Source: Apis mellifera (Eukaryota > Arthropoda > Insecta > Hymenoptera > Apidae). From it: a stretch of 64,000 nt of DNA. The position numbers were made by a program, and so were the translations under genes. Under the pieces are notes generated by a model that was not told the DNA's origin, made no database searches, and saw only the letters and a program-made list of their open reading frames with translations. Shown one piece after another: positions 13,901 to 28,000 of the stretch. Every line of letters starts with the position of its first letter. The first letter of the stretch is position 1. Where the stretch lies: the NCBI RefSeq assembly GCF_003254395.2, contig NC_037642.1, forward strand, positions 1,706,501 to 1,770,500. Reading direction: 5' to 3'.

Positions 13901-16900
13901 ATCTTGAGCAATATGAAAGATTGGAATGTTAATCAAGATATTTTAATACTGATTGTAAAATCAATTTGTTTCAATATTTCTGAATATTGAAAGATTACAA
14001 ATATTTCTAATAAAATTACATGCTCTAGAAAGCATTCTCTTTTAGCTAAAATCAATTATTTCCATGTTTAATTTATCCAAAACACTTTTTGATCATACAA
14101 CTATTTACAGTTCAAAAACTAATTGTAAAGGGATAAAGAATTTTCGAATAAGAAGAGAAGAGAGCCCAATAATGGGCTCCACTATTCGCCAGTTCCACTT
14201 CCTTCCTGTCATTTTCTTTTCTCTTTTTAGTTCTTCTTCATTTCTGACATTTTTATCTTCTCTCTTTTATAATCCGCCCTGATCTCTTCAATCTCATTCC
14301 ACTAGCACCCCTTTTCCTTTTCCTACCCTCTTCCTTTTTTATGTTACTACTCTCCCGTTGGATTATATTTCCTCTTTTCCATTGATCCATTCTTCTTTCT
14401 TCCTTCCTTTCTCTTACTCTACTTAAATCTAACATTCTAAATCCACAGTTAACCTGAATTACCTAAAATTAGATCCCGAACGATTCAACGAGCTATATAA
14501 CTATCAGGTCAAGTAGGATCGTGTTACGCAATCAAGCATTGTCCTCCAATGACTGGCCAGAGTTCTTCTGACGATATTTGACGAGAGAGATCGAAATTGA
14601 TTCGTTATCGATTGGTGAATTATTCATTGTATTTTGTTACAAAGAAAGAAAGAAATTAAAATATTAATTCATCGATTAATGAATAACCAAATTTTTAATT
14701 GTATTAAAATATATTAAAGTCTCTTTGTTTCTAAAAATTGAAGTTAATTTTTTCATGGGATAATGGGACTAAACACGTGATTTTTTTTAATTATTCCAGG
14801 ATGCTGAGAACAAGAAAAGCGAGAAGAAAGAGGTTGTCGGTCCGCCTTTACAAACCGCGTCTGTCAGCGTTAGAGCGCTCATTGAAGAAAAAATTATACA
14901 GAAAAGAACGACTGGTAAGTTGTGTTGGAGATTTTAAAACATTTATCACTTATCAGCTCTCGTGTCATCAAGAAATTAAAACTTTAAATGTGATCGAAAT
15001 TGAATAAATCTCATTTAAAGTGGGTTAAAGAAATTTGTTAAAAGATGGCCAGATGAAATTCTAAATAATATTATATAATTATTAACTTGCATCGCACAGA
15101 TTAACAAAAATATAATTTAAACGATAATTATCAAATTTCAAGACTTAAAAAAATAAATACGGATCAAGTACGATAAATTAATTATATTTTTAGATCAAAA
15201 CGTTATTCATCAAATAATCAATTAATATAACATTAAACAACATCGAAATTCAAGGAATATATTCCTTTGAAATAGGAATACACTCGATGATTTATGTGCT
15301 TTGAAACGTATCTCGGTTAGATTACGTCTATCTTCCTTACTGATCCTTATGTTTCCCTCTCTCTCTCTTTCTCTCTCTGTTTCTCCCTCGCTCTATCTTC
15401 TTAACATTTCGCGAACTATAATCATAAGAAACATACCGAGTTATATTAACTGTCGAGTTACGTTAACTTTCTCTTAGACACATTCAGGATCCTAACGTGA
15501 CATCTGGTTACAGAGAATCTGTCGCTGAACTGCTCTGTACACACTCTCGAGTGCTTAAGACTGAAACTAATTGTAAAGCAACTTTGGATAATCGTGGAAT
15601 TCATTAGAGTAACGTGGATAATAATATTGGAATAATAATATTGGAACAAAAAAAATGTTTCGATGCAACGATTCAATTTGTTCAATCATTCTTCTTAAAT
15701 GTAGACAGATTAAAATATTATTTTATATAAAAAGAAGAAGAAAGAAAGAAGTTTATCATTTGCTTTGAATTTATTTCTTAGAAGCTTGGAAAAATTTTTT
15801 AATTCTCCACATTTTTCAAATAGAAAATTTCTCTCTATTAGTAAATAGTTATTTGCAAAACGAGCGTTTTAATTTAATTTTTAATACTCTATGTATCTAT
15901 AATCTCCAATTATTATTATTATAGAATTTCGATGCCATAATAGCACACTCATATCCCGTACAATGTATCTTTCGAAACAAGCCCAATTCAACCCCCATTT
16001 CATATCGAAAATCCATCTTCTAAACGAGCCACCACAACTATAACCAAAGCAAACTGAAATTTCTCATCGAGCGACCGCGCAACGCTAGGATAAAATTTCA
16101 ACGGAATCCAAAATGAAACGCGAAAGTTCATACGAGATAACGTTCGTGGGTTCATTTTTTAACTTTCCAATCAACGTTCGGCCCGATGAGTCGTTCCCAC
16201 GACGAAATATTAATCCGATCAAGTTCGAGGGGCGATGCTGAGAACAAAATTCGCTTTTCAAATGATTCATGCGATCCACGCGTGTATTTCAACGCAATCC
16301 AACTCTGTCCTCTTGCTTCTCCTTTTCTATTCGTTTGCCCGACTCCAATCTACGTTGTAACTTTGTACAAAGCCGTTTCCATTATTGACGTGTACAATAA
16401 TCAAACATTGTAGAAATTTTGTGTATCGTTAAGTCTACGATACAAATGAATTCTAATAACAGTTTTGTAATAATAATTAGTCTAGTATTCATATACTTTC
16501 GTGTCTTTTAATTTTCCAGATTATACTTAACTTTTTTTATTTTGCAATAAAACATTGAATTCGTCTCGATATTCAAAGATTCTTCAAATATCTTTTCTCT
16601 CTCTTCACAAACGAAAAGAATTAATTAATTCATTGCTTGTCTTATCATTTTTCTTTTTCAATCTCTCCAATTTCGATCCAGGAAAAAATAATTGAGACAC
16701 CTATCTATATCTTTAACTCTGTTATCTGTGCTTTATCCATGTGTCCTCCCATCCGTGGAAATCCGTGTACATTTTCCAGAAGCTCGCGTGATATTCTAGC
16801 CAGCGAGAAATCGCCTCCTCCTCTATGGACTACTGGAAGAATCGTGATTTACGAAGCGAGCACGCCAGAATATTTCTCGCATTGTCCACGTTCGAACGAT

Positions 16901-19900
16901 AAATCACCCCCGCGATGGCGGGGGTGGGCGAGAGCCGCGCTTTTGTAACAAAGTGTGCGTCGTTAGCGATTTATGCGCTGTTTCGTTCTATTCGCCGCTG
17001 CCAAGAGCAATGGCGAAACTATCGTTCCTTCCGCGAGGATTCTTCCGACGATTTCATCCCCGTGCTCGAATTAATACGAATGAATTTAACGCGTACACAC
17101 AGTTCAACGGTTGAATTTCAGAGGAAATTCGATCATTGAACCCTCGGTGAAAAATTGTTGCACAGATTTCGCAAATTAAATTTGCATTAAATTCTTAAGT
17201 CTTCTTTTATACGTTTCTTATGATATATTTCTATAAAATAGTTGTATAGGGATGAATACATTCAATGGTGATTCAATTTATTACATTTCGCGCAATTAAT
17301 TGGGAAAAATTTTTAACGAAGAAGATATATATTTATAAAAGATGGAAGGTTGAATGAAAATTATTTTTTGAAGATAAATCAATCGAATCGAAAGGTGCAC
17401 AGCACATTTCATGAGATCGATGATTAGCCGTTGTTTACGACGCGTCCATCGCGTCGATACAGGGATGCAATTAGTGGATGGTTCCTGAGTTGAGTTAGTT
17501 GTTGACGGCGAAACGGTTTGATGTTTGGCTCAAGTCTCGGGAGGAACGATATTGAAGAGCGTGATGGAGCGTCTCGTCGACGTGTAAATTCGATACCCAC
17601 GATTTCCAAATTTGATTTACGATCCTAAGTTTCGAGCCCCTGTCCCCCCCAGGTGTTTGTTTCGTTTCATTTCTTGAACTTTGTTCAACACGATGTTGAG
17701 TTTCTTTAGTTTATTTCTTTCGTCTGAAATATAATCTTGTTTGTAGTTTGTATATAGGAGTTACGATTTTTGATTATTTATTTATACTTCAAGTTTGTAT
17801 TTATAAAATTGATTATTGACTAAGAAAAGAAAGTTTTTAAAATTTTTTTTTTTAGTCTGATGGAACATTGATACGTTCTACTTTGACATTTTATAAATAG
17901 AAATTAGGATATTAGAATATTTTTTAAGATTCTTTTTTTTTTAGTCTGATGGAACATTGATACGTTCTACTTTGACTTTCTATAAATAGAAATTAGGATT
18001 ATAATTTTTTATTCAATCAAAAAGTTTTGTATATTAATTATTAACATTCATCAGTGTGAAATATGAATAGTTTTTTATTTTACATTCTACTAATTCCATG
18101 AATTTGTATGCGATGTGATAAACGAGCTGATAATTTTGAAACAAATCTTTTCTCTAGTTTTATAAAAAAAAAAAGGATATTGATTTTATAGAAAATTTAT
18201 ATATCCTTTTCAAATATTAAACCTCTATCATACAATTTTTCATATCGTTTTTAAATTATTGATCTATTTACATCCATAACTCTTTCCTCCTCGTCCACAC
18301 AAAAATTCATTTCCTCCGTAAATATACGATTTCACCGTAATTAAAACAAAATCTAAAAACGATCTCTGTTTCGCCGTTTTTTTTTAATTCAATCCAGGAA
18401 TATATTCGGAAAAAACAATTTCGAAAATTTCACGATAGAATTTTCGTTCCGATTAGATCGTTGCTCCACTTTAATTTCTCATTTCTAAAATCATTCGATC
18501 CCCGTCATTATTTATTTCAATAATCGCAACGAGGGAGAGAAAAATATTAAACATTAATAATATTTCATTAAATTATCCAAAATACAAAATTAAGATACAA
18601 AAATTGGCGAGATCTTATCAGATATACAAAGATTAACGTATCGATAATCAGAATTCTAGTATGGAGAAGGGAAAAAATCGGAATTATCCGGGACGACGTT
18701 TACTTCGATGAAAACGTGGCGCGCGTTGCGGCGAACATGATATAAATATTCATTGCATATTTAGAGAGGTTGCATATTCACCGAACGAAACATTCATAAG
18801 CAGATAAATTGATTGTAAATGAATAAGTAATTACAGACATGCGAGTGTGTGCTGAAGTATTACGTTCGTTAACAATGTAATAACGGAAGCAATGCGAATT
18901 TTAAAACAATTTGCCGTATGATAATGCCGCCGTAAATACTTAAAATCGATGTTTCGTCGATTCGGAGATATGCCATTCGTTGAAGCTAAATAATTTTTTT
19001 TTTTTTAACTCGTCGAAATGTAATGGTAAAATCGAATAAACAAGAAAATCTAAAGTATCTGTTAGAGAGAAGCATTACAACAATCTTATTGTAACAATTT
19101 AATTAATATAAATTACACAAAACGAAGAGAGTTAGAGCTTATGTATGTAAATGTAAAAATAAAACTGTATTTTAATAATCTTGGGTTCGATTCAATTCGA
19201 TTGATTTAACTTGAATTAAAATATAAGGAATTATGAGTGAGTTATAAATCGAAAGTAACGTCGTCGAGCGATAATTCTTGAAGTAGACGATTTGTAGAAA
19301 ATTTTTCGAGGATTTTTGGGGACCTGCTGACTGTGCACAACTCGATGCCGAGCGCATTGCTGCAATTCAATGAAACGTACGATAAGACGGCGCTAGTTAT
19401 AAGGCACCGATAAAATATCGCGGTTATCTGCTGATCGTTGCGAAAGTTTGGCAAATGGATAAAGGATATACGCGGTGGAGGAAGATAATTCAAGACCTTC
19501 TCGAGACGACGTATTCTCATCCTCGAGAATTTGATTGAAATAAAAATATTGCATTTATATCTTCTCGAGTTGAAGCGAGGAATGATATAATATAAATTCG
19601 ACGATAAAATCATTTGAAACAATAATCCTTATTACTTACACGAGAACTTAAAACACAAACTGATAAATTTATATTCAACTCGTCCGCGCGATAATATATT
19701 TTCCTATCTCTATATTTAAATTCTTCCTAAAAAAAAATTCGTACCAACAATTATCGATCACTCGAGAAAAACTTGAGCTCGAATATTTATCCCGATCAAT
19801 CTATGAGATGAAAAAAAAAAAAAAGCACAGAGTAACGCGATATCGAACGCATCGTTGAATAAAAATCAGCGAATTAAAAGAATATAAAAAACATGCGCAA

Positions 19901-22900
19901 ATATCTACCAATTGAAATCGTATTTATTCCCAATCGTGTATTCTAGAATTTTACACGTTCGGCCGATCCAATTTACTTTTTTTTTTTTCCACCTCCCTCC
20001 TCCTCTTCCTTTTCATTTCATTTTATCTCCACCCCCTTGGAAACCTTGAAAAAATATTGATCACCCTCGCCGACTCTTCCGCGACCTTCCACCCTCCCCC
20101 TCCCCCTTCGTACGTAATGAAAACCGCAACCACCGAATTTTTCCACGCGGGAAAGTAAAAACAACAGGGCGGGGAAGGGACACTCCGCTTGGCCGGGGAC
20201 AATCTGCTTTACCGCCGATCAATGATTGGCAATTTGCAAAAATCCCTCGGCGGTTTCGCCCGCTCGGATTTACGTCGTTACGTGACCGTACAAATGCGCG
20301 GCCATCAAATGGATTTGCGGTCCGCATAACGTTATGTGTAGAAGCGGCGGCTGAAAAATGCAACGCGGGGGGAAGGCTGGAGAGGGAGAGAGAGAGAGAG
20401 AGTTAGATCGTCGGATGGAGAGAGGGAGGGAGGGAGAGCTGCGCTCTGCGTGAATTTCACCGGGTTAATATGAAACATTGATTTATCGACCGCGTGGGCC
20501 TGTAAGCTTTATTGCGAATCTAAATACACGTAGCGTATTCGTTAAAATAGAAACGGCGGCTGGAAGGGAGGGGAGGGAGGAGGTAGGGAGGGGGCGAAAC
20601 ATTTGAACATTTGAAAATAACATTTATTTCGCGGTATCGGACGGAATGGAAATTTAACTATCGGTGGAATATTGTTTTTTTTTTCCTTTCTTTTTTCTTC
20701 TCTTTTTTTTTTTTAAATTTACTAAAGTAATTTGATTTTCGTTGTTTTTCGATTATATTTAGTTTCCGTTCGGTTCTTTTTTTTCATTACTATTATTGCA
20801 TTTAATTTTTTAATTAGAAAAAAATTTGTTTTAACCCTTTATTCCAGAATCATATTCATATTCCATAATTTTAACAACATTTGTGCAAAGTATTATTGTT
20901 CAAATTCAATAAAAATGTACTAGAAATTATCGAATTAATCGGTAGAATAATTAATTAAATTAATAAAATTTGTTTGGACAATAATACAATAATTTATAAG
21001 TAAATATATACTTGCCATTTTTAACGAACAATTAATAATATAATTTCAATTTATTTGTATGATTTTAATCGTCATTCGAATCAGAATTATCAGATACTTT
21101 AAATTAAAAAAGAAAGAATGAAGGGAAACATTGGTACTCTCGTTTCGTTGAAATGAACCAATGAAAAGTGTAAACTGAAAAAGTAGAACGAACAATTATT
21201 AATTAATTATTGATCGAGATAGACAAGTTTTATTATTTCTTCATTTTTAGAAGAATAATTTAACACAAAATCCAGAACAAAATCTAAACAATTTACACGA
21301 AACCTTAATCTTTCCATCAATTTCTCCGGTCATCAGCATCGGCAGAAACCGTTTGATCCGTTGGAGACACGGTGGAGGCGGGCCCCATCGTGTTGAAAAA
21401 TACATTTCGAGGCGGGAAACGTCGTTTACGAAACCCGACAGATATAAATGCGCGCGTATCCTGGCCGCAGTGGAAGGAAATGGGATCCGTGCAGTTGTGT
21501 GTATCGCGGCAGGAAAGTTTTCCACGAATATCTCGACCCCCACGTACTGGCTTCGTGCCCGATCTCCTCTCCCTTTTTAACGCGTTTACACCCCCTCCCC
21601 TCCCCCAATTCATTTCTCCTCATTGTCGACTACGATCCACGCCGCTAATAAATCAACCGAAAGAAATTAATATCCGTCTTTGGCTATCGCCTCTTCCCTA
21701 CGGGCAAATTGAAATCGTTGTAAACGCTTTTGTTCGAACGACGGAAATGGAAATTGTAGCGACCGGCGGACGATCGAACCCGATGCAATTTGTCGCGCGT
21801 AGCGCCGACAACGTTTCGATGAAATTTTCCTTTTTTTCTTCTCTTTTCTTTCTCTCTCTCTCTCTTTTTTCTAAATAGTTTTATTTCCTGTCTTCGGTCC
21901 GAAGATGGGGAACGTTTGGTCGAGGATATACAAGTTTTGAAAATTTTTGGATATCAATGTCGATATGAGATATTATTTGAGCTAAAAAGTTTGCTGTTTT
22001 CGTTTTATTCCAACTTGTATGGTTTTAATCATTATTCGAGTCAGAATTATCGAATACTTTAAATTGAAAGAGAAAGAATGAAGGGAAACATTGGCACTCT
22101 CGTTTCGTTGAAATAAAGCAATGAAAAGTGTAAACTGAAAAAATAGAACGATCCTTTCTATTTTAAATATTTATCATATTTTTCATTGATTTATTTTCTC
22201 TTATTATAAATATACTATTTCATTTTTAAAGGTATATTCTTTGAAAAATATTTTTTTAAATCTGAAATAATTACGTGGATCGTTTATCGGAGATGTTAAT
22301 AAAATAAAATTTGTTTCTCCTCGAGGAAAGATTATTTCGTTTCCAGCTTGTACGATCGTGAAAAGGCTTATTAAGGAACGCACAAATGGTTGAAGGAGAT
22401 CGTACCCCTCATAATTTATTCCCCATAAACTGAAATGCTTCGACAAAGTACGTTCGCTTAACTGGTATTACGATTAATTCATATTAACGTCATAATAGGA
22501 GAGAATGTGTACGCTCGAGACGAGGCAGAAAGCATTCCGCTGCATTCATTGATCTCCTCTCCTCGTTTTCCTTTTTTCTCCTTCTCGTCCTTCGTTCTCT
22601 TTTCTTCAATTAGTCGCGTAAAAAGAAGAAGATCCGACAAAGAAGAAGGAAATCGTGCACAACTTTGATGAAGTTATATTTCGTTAAGCTGTTATTTATA
22701 TAAAATTATTGCCTTTGTAATCTTGACTTTTATACTATAATTCGTTCTCCTTTTATTTGATCAGATGTATTATAGATATGTTCCACTTACGAGTAACATT
22801 TTATCATATAATAGGATATATTCTATGGTATATTTTGATTTTAATTTAGAACGCATTCTGTTTATTAAATTCTGTCACTAATCTTTTTATATAAATTTGT

Positions 22901-24943
22901 ATATTTCATACTCTTTCTTATTGTTAACAATTTTTTGAAAATTAAAAAGCAAAAAGAAATTATTGGATTTTATTGAATTGTTGAATAATTGAATATGCCA
23001 GACAAAAAAGAAATTAAAAATTTTGTCAAATATCGATATTATTCTTACAAAAAAGAATCGAGATATTATTTTTTAAAATAATTTCAGCATACATCTTATA
23101 ATAGAAATATTATATTTCGTATGAAAAGTAAATATTGACAAATTAATGAACAATATTAATAATCTTTAATCGAGAACAAATCGATATCGATAAAATTGTC
23201 AAAGATCTACGCGCAGAATCCAGTTCGCAATTTCAATTAATTCATAAAATATGTTCATTCGATGCATACAGTTTCATTTCGAGAAGCATGCGCCGTGATT
23301 CCACGTTTTATCGACGAAAATTCACGCAAGTTATACGCAAACAGACACGCCATTCTCTCCAGGAAATTAAACTACCATGATAAAAGTAAATAGAAAAATT
23401 CGAAATGAAAATTGTTGTTTAATAAGGCAAGACGTGGAAAGGCGGATAGTTCAATTCTTATTGCGTTAAATGTATGCAAAATTAATATTTACATTTCGAT
23501 AGATATATTTTATTTTCCGTTCAAATTTGATCGAGACTTCTCTCTCGTATTGATTTCGAATAAAATACGTATGGAAATGATTAGAGCAATTTCAATTCTT
23601 GATAGATACAAGTGCAAATTGTTATAATTATCTCGAAAATTATCTAACTTCGAATCCCAATAATATTGGAAATTTAAATTAATTGCGTCGGAGGGAGGAG
23701 GAGGGAAAAAGCGAAATACAGGAGAAACTTGATTGAAGTGCTAAATATATTTGTACAACACGAAGAAATGTTAGGAAATTCGATATTACCACCCACACAT
23801 TTCGTTTAAGTTTAATTAATAATCATACCTATTAAGTTACGTTTCAAATCAGTTACAGAGAAGTTACAGAGAATTTCGAATTATGACGAGGAATAAAGAA
23901 AAAGTGGTACTAAATTTCCATGTTATAAAATAAGTAACATTTATAAAAATTTTTAAAAAAGAATATAATTTTATGATACATATTTTTATAATTTATTGAA
24001 TTATTATTTTTGTAAATCATTTTAAATATTATTTCTCATTTAATTTCATAATTATCGTATTTTTTTCACTTATAAAAATATAAATAAATTAAATGAAGAA
24101 CTTTCTTGAATGAATATATGTAATTTTTTTTTTACAATATATTTTTCGAAAATACATCTTATTTCAAAATAAATAGAAATATATAAAAGGATGATACAAA
24201 CTTATTATTCCTATTTTAGAAAACATGATGAAAACATGTGAATATTAATAGAGAATCACTAAAATAATTCTACAAATACAATGAAAATGATATTTATGAA
24301 TATTATAGCAATTTATAAGAAGTTTCTTACATTATAAAACAGAAATTGTATAAGAAGACTCGTCAATTATTTTATAGAAATGTTTTGCCTCGTTTTAGCA
24401 GCGGACACAAATTCAAATCAACAGGCACGCACAAACGCAACAGTTTTTACCACCCAAGCCGACAATGCGTCGCAAATTTCCGGTAAAACGAGCTTCGCGG
24501 TACCAGCACCGCCTCCATTGGCCTCCGCGGAAAAGGTCCGCAGACTTTCGGATGGCGAGCACTTCCGGCAGCCCAATGTCACCGTTTCCGGCCACACGAC
24601 CGTGCAAAAGCAGCTGCAGGAAGCGCAGACCCAGGCTCAGGCGCAGGCGCTGGCCGACATGATCTTGAAGGTGGTTTCTCTTAAGATTAATTAATTCAAT
24701 TTTCTATCATAATTTGCTTTTCTCGTATTTCATTTTAAATACATTTTTAAATGCAAAAAGTTGTAATTCAATTCAATTCAATTTAATAAAACATGCGTAT
24801 ATTTTGAATACAGGAAAAGAAAATATTAAATTTCTAAATTTCTATTAAAGGGAACTACTAAAATGGCTGTGAAAAGAACAACTTCGGATCCCGGGCAAAG
24901 ATTGCATCTGACTTATCAGACATCGGTTCAATCGACGACTAGT

Positions 24944-25008
<65 letters not shown>

Positions 25009-28000
25009 GCAGCAAAATAATCAGGCTCAAGCTCAGCCCACGGTTACTGAAAGTTTCTCAATGACAGGTTACTCTGAAGACGGTGGTTATTTTAGCCCAA
25101 GCCTTCAAGATGAGGTGTTTCAACAAGTCACTGCAGTTCCTGACAGCGTTCTTCTTCATGCTACTCAATTGGATTCACTTCAAGTGAGTAATTCTCATTC
25201 TTTTTATTATGAATCGAGACTACAAAGAAATTTATAGTAAAGATAATAATTCATAATTCAAATTATTCAGAAAAAGATGACACTTAATAAATTTAGATAA
25301 ATTATTTAATTTCAAGATTCAGAAGATTCAGAGATCAGATATACATTTATATATTATATTTGTATATGAAATTGCTCGATAAAAATTTACAACTTTTATA
25401 AAATTAAATATTTGTATAAATTAGAAATCCACTTTCTGAAAAATTACATTAACGAAACACTTATCTTCCTTCCCATTCTTCTTCACACTCTTCCGCCTCA
25501 CCCACTAAAAAAGATGAAACGTGACGTGATTTGTAAAGGTAACCAAGCGTGAACAGATACGAGCGTTGCTTGTGCCAAGACAGGATATATCCAAAGTCTT
25601 TTGACTAGCTAATTAGTCCTGTTCTTCGTTCCGTGTCAACTGTCGAAAACCCTTTAGTTTCAATTATGTTGAGGAGAGCATGAGGGGAGGGGGAGGGGAG
25701 CCGTTTCTCTTTCTACGCTGTAGAATTTAATAAAGCGAATTATCTAAGTAGTTAGCGCCAATTGCACTACCACGCTTTGTACCGCTTTTGAAAAGCGTCA
25801 TATCCGCCTGTGTGTTCTCCACCTATCAACCGGATATTCTCATCCTACCCTCTTTTCACCCCTCGAGAAGTCTCGTTAACGTCTGACCTACGAATACCAG
25901 AGATTCCACCTTAATGGTTGCACCCATTGGCGTGCCATTGGAACGCCTTTATTCCTGATCTCATGGATGAATGCAATTTTTGACGAGAATTAATCGAATG
26001 AGTCTCGATATTGGCCGACGAAAACTCGAAATACTAATATTATCATCTTTCGAATGTAAATTTTTATCCATGGATCAGATTAATTCTTAATTAAAAGACA
26101 GACAGAATTCTCTTAAATCAAATCAATGGAAAAGAAAATTTATAACAAATATAATAAAATTTAACAATCCTTGAATCTAGATAAATCATTGAATCTTATA
26201 TTTTATGATAAATATATCTTATATTTTTTAATATTGGGTTGGCAACTAAGTAATTGCGGATTTTTTTTAGAAAATCAAAGACAATTTTTTCATGGAACTA
26301 AATAACTTTATTCTGTAATGTGTTGCCCATTTTGATCAATGACCTTTTGCCATCTTTCAGGCAGCATCATAATTCCATAAAACTTCTGGTTTTTATTAGT
26401 AAAAAACTGAATCAGGTACGATTTGATATCATCATCATTATTGAAATTTTTACCATTCAAGGAGTTTTGTAAAGATCGAAACAAAAAGTAATCAGATGGT
26501 GCAAGGTCAGGACTATATGGTGGATGTGGCAAAACATCCCAACCAAGCTCCAATAATTTTTGCCGAGTGACCAAAGATGTGTGTGGCCTTGCATTGTCAT
26601 GATGGAATACAACACCTTTTCGATTTGTCAATTCTGGCCGCTTTTTTTCAACTGCATTGTTTAATTTCGTTAGTTGTTCAATGTAGACGACAGAATTGAT
26701 CGTTCGGTTGGGTAGTAAGAGTTCAAAATAGACAATTCCTTTGTAATCCCACCAAACTGATAACAAAACCTTCTTTTGATGAATACCAGCTTTTGATGTT
26801 GTTTGAGCTGGTTCACGTGGCCTGCTCCACGATCTTTTCCGCTTGATATTGTTGTAAACAACACATTTTTCATCGCCAGTTATCAGTCGTTTTAAAAATG
26901 GATCATTTTCATTACGTTTCTTTAGCAAATCGCAGCTGTTAATGCGTTGCGTTAAATGCTTTTCTTTCAGTTCGTGAGGAACTCATGTATCGAGTTTTTG
27001 AACATAGCCAAGTTGTTTTAAGTGGTTTTCAATGCATGTATGTGATACATGAAGCTTCTCTGCAATCTCACAAGTTGTATTGTAACGATCCGAATCGATT
27101 AGTGATCATATCGATGAGTGAAATCCGCAATTTAGTTGCCAACCCAATACTTTTTGAATAGTTCGTTTTAACTTGTATAATAATGAATATCGATAAGATT
27201 TGTTAATAATTCGATACACAAATTCAAATCACAAATAGATAAATAAACGAATATCGTCCAGTTTCAGACAGCGAGCCTGTTACAAGAACAGCCCGCGGAG
27301 CAATTGCAAGACATCACTCTGGAGGACCGATATCCATCGCAGCACACGGTGAACCCAGACCTGCAGGCGTTGGTGAACTCCCCGTTGCCAGACTCGTTAG
27401 CCGAGTTCAGCACGTACGGTGCCCAATACACGGAGAGCCCGCACACGTTACCCACCCAGTCCCCCCTGCCATCGCCGTTGACGAGACACGACAGCCCCAG
27501 CTTCACATATCCAACGCCACCAGCGAGCCAGGAGGGCCTTCTCACGGGCAGCTTCCCCCTGCTCAGCCCTCAAGAGGATCCGGAGGCCGTGAGACAAGTC
27601 TCGTCACCGTTGTCCGCTGCCTTCTACGCGAGCACCATGTCCTCGGCGGCTGCCGTCGAGGAAGCTCTGAGCGAGGTGTTGCCAGGCGAATCCGAAGCAG
27701 ATACCGACCTGTACGGGTCCGGTTCACCTAATCCTCACTCGCCACTGCCAAGCCCGTTATCGGCGACCCCGGCACCGTCGCCGTTGTCCTCGTTGCCGCC
27801 CTCCTCGGTCTCGTCACCCGGCCCCGTGTCGTTCACGGGCACGAGTTTCCCCGTGTCGCCACACCACGCCCTCCAGAATCAGATGATGCCCAACTCGGAG
27901 GATCCCCTGCTCTCCTCGACCCCGAAAGACTTCACCACGGCCAGCCGGAGACGGTTCGAGTTCCAATCGTACAAATTTATCACCAGCCAGAACTTGGTGG

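Larger units (their letters stand above)
14915..24398 (+). other. Intron B of the large gene, 9.5 kb
   Basis: Bounded by GTAAGT and the TAG/CAG acceptor pair. It contains a 68-bp local duplication (17843-17999), a conserved-looking homeodomain/POU motif block (18700-18970), GC/CpG-rich islands (16730-17130, 20060-20600, 21330-21800), and a 137-bp direct repeat whose two copies flank the last island. No internal coding exon is supported. Confidence 0.65.
25184..27267 (+). other. Intron D, 2.1 kb, with a mariner insertion
   Basis: Bounded by GTGAGT and TTTCAG. The first half includes a complex, GC-richer block (about 25500-25960) that may be regulatory. A decayed mariner element occupies 26234-27147 and ends 120 bp upstream of exon E. 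Confidence 0.75.

Noticed and set aside
19170..19200. GGGTTCGATTC, similar to a tRNA T-arm
   Set aside because: No acceptor stem, anticodon arm or B-box continuation could be built around it.
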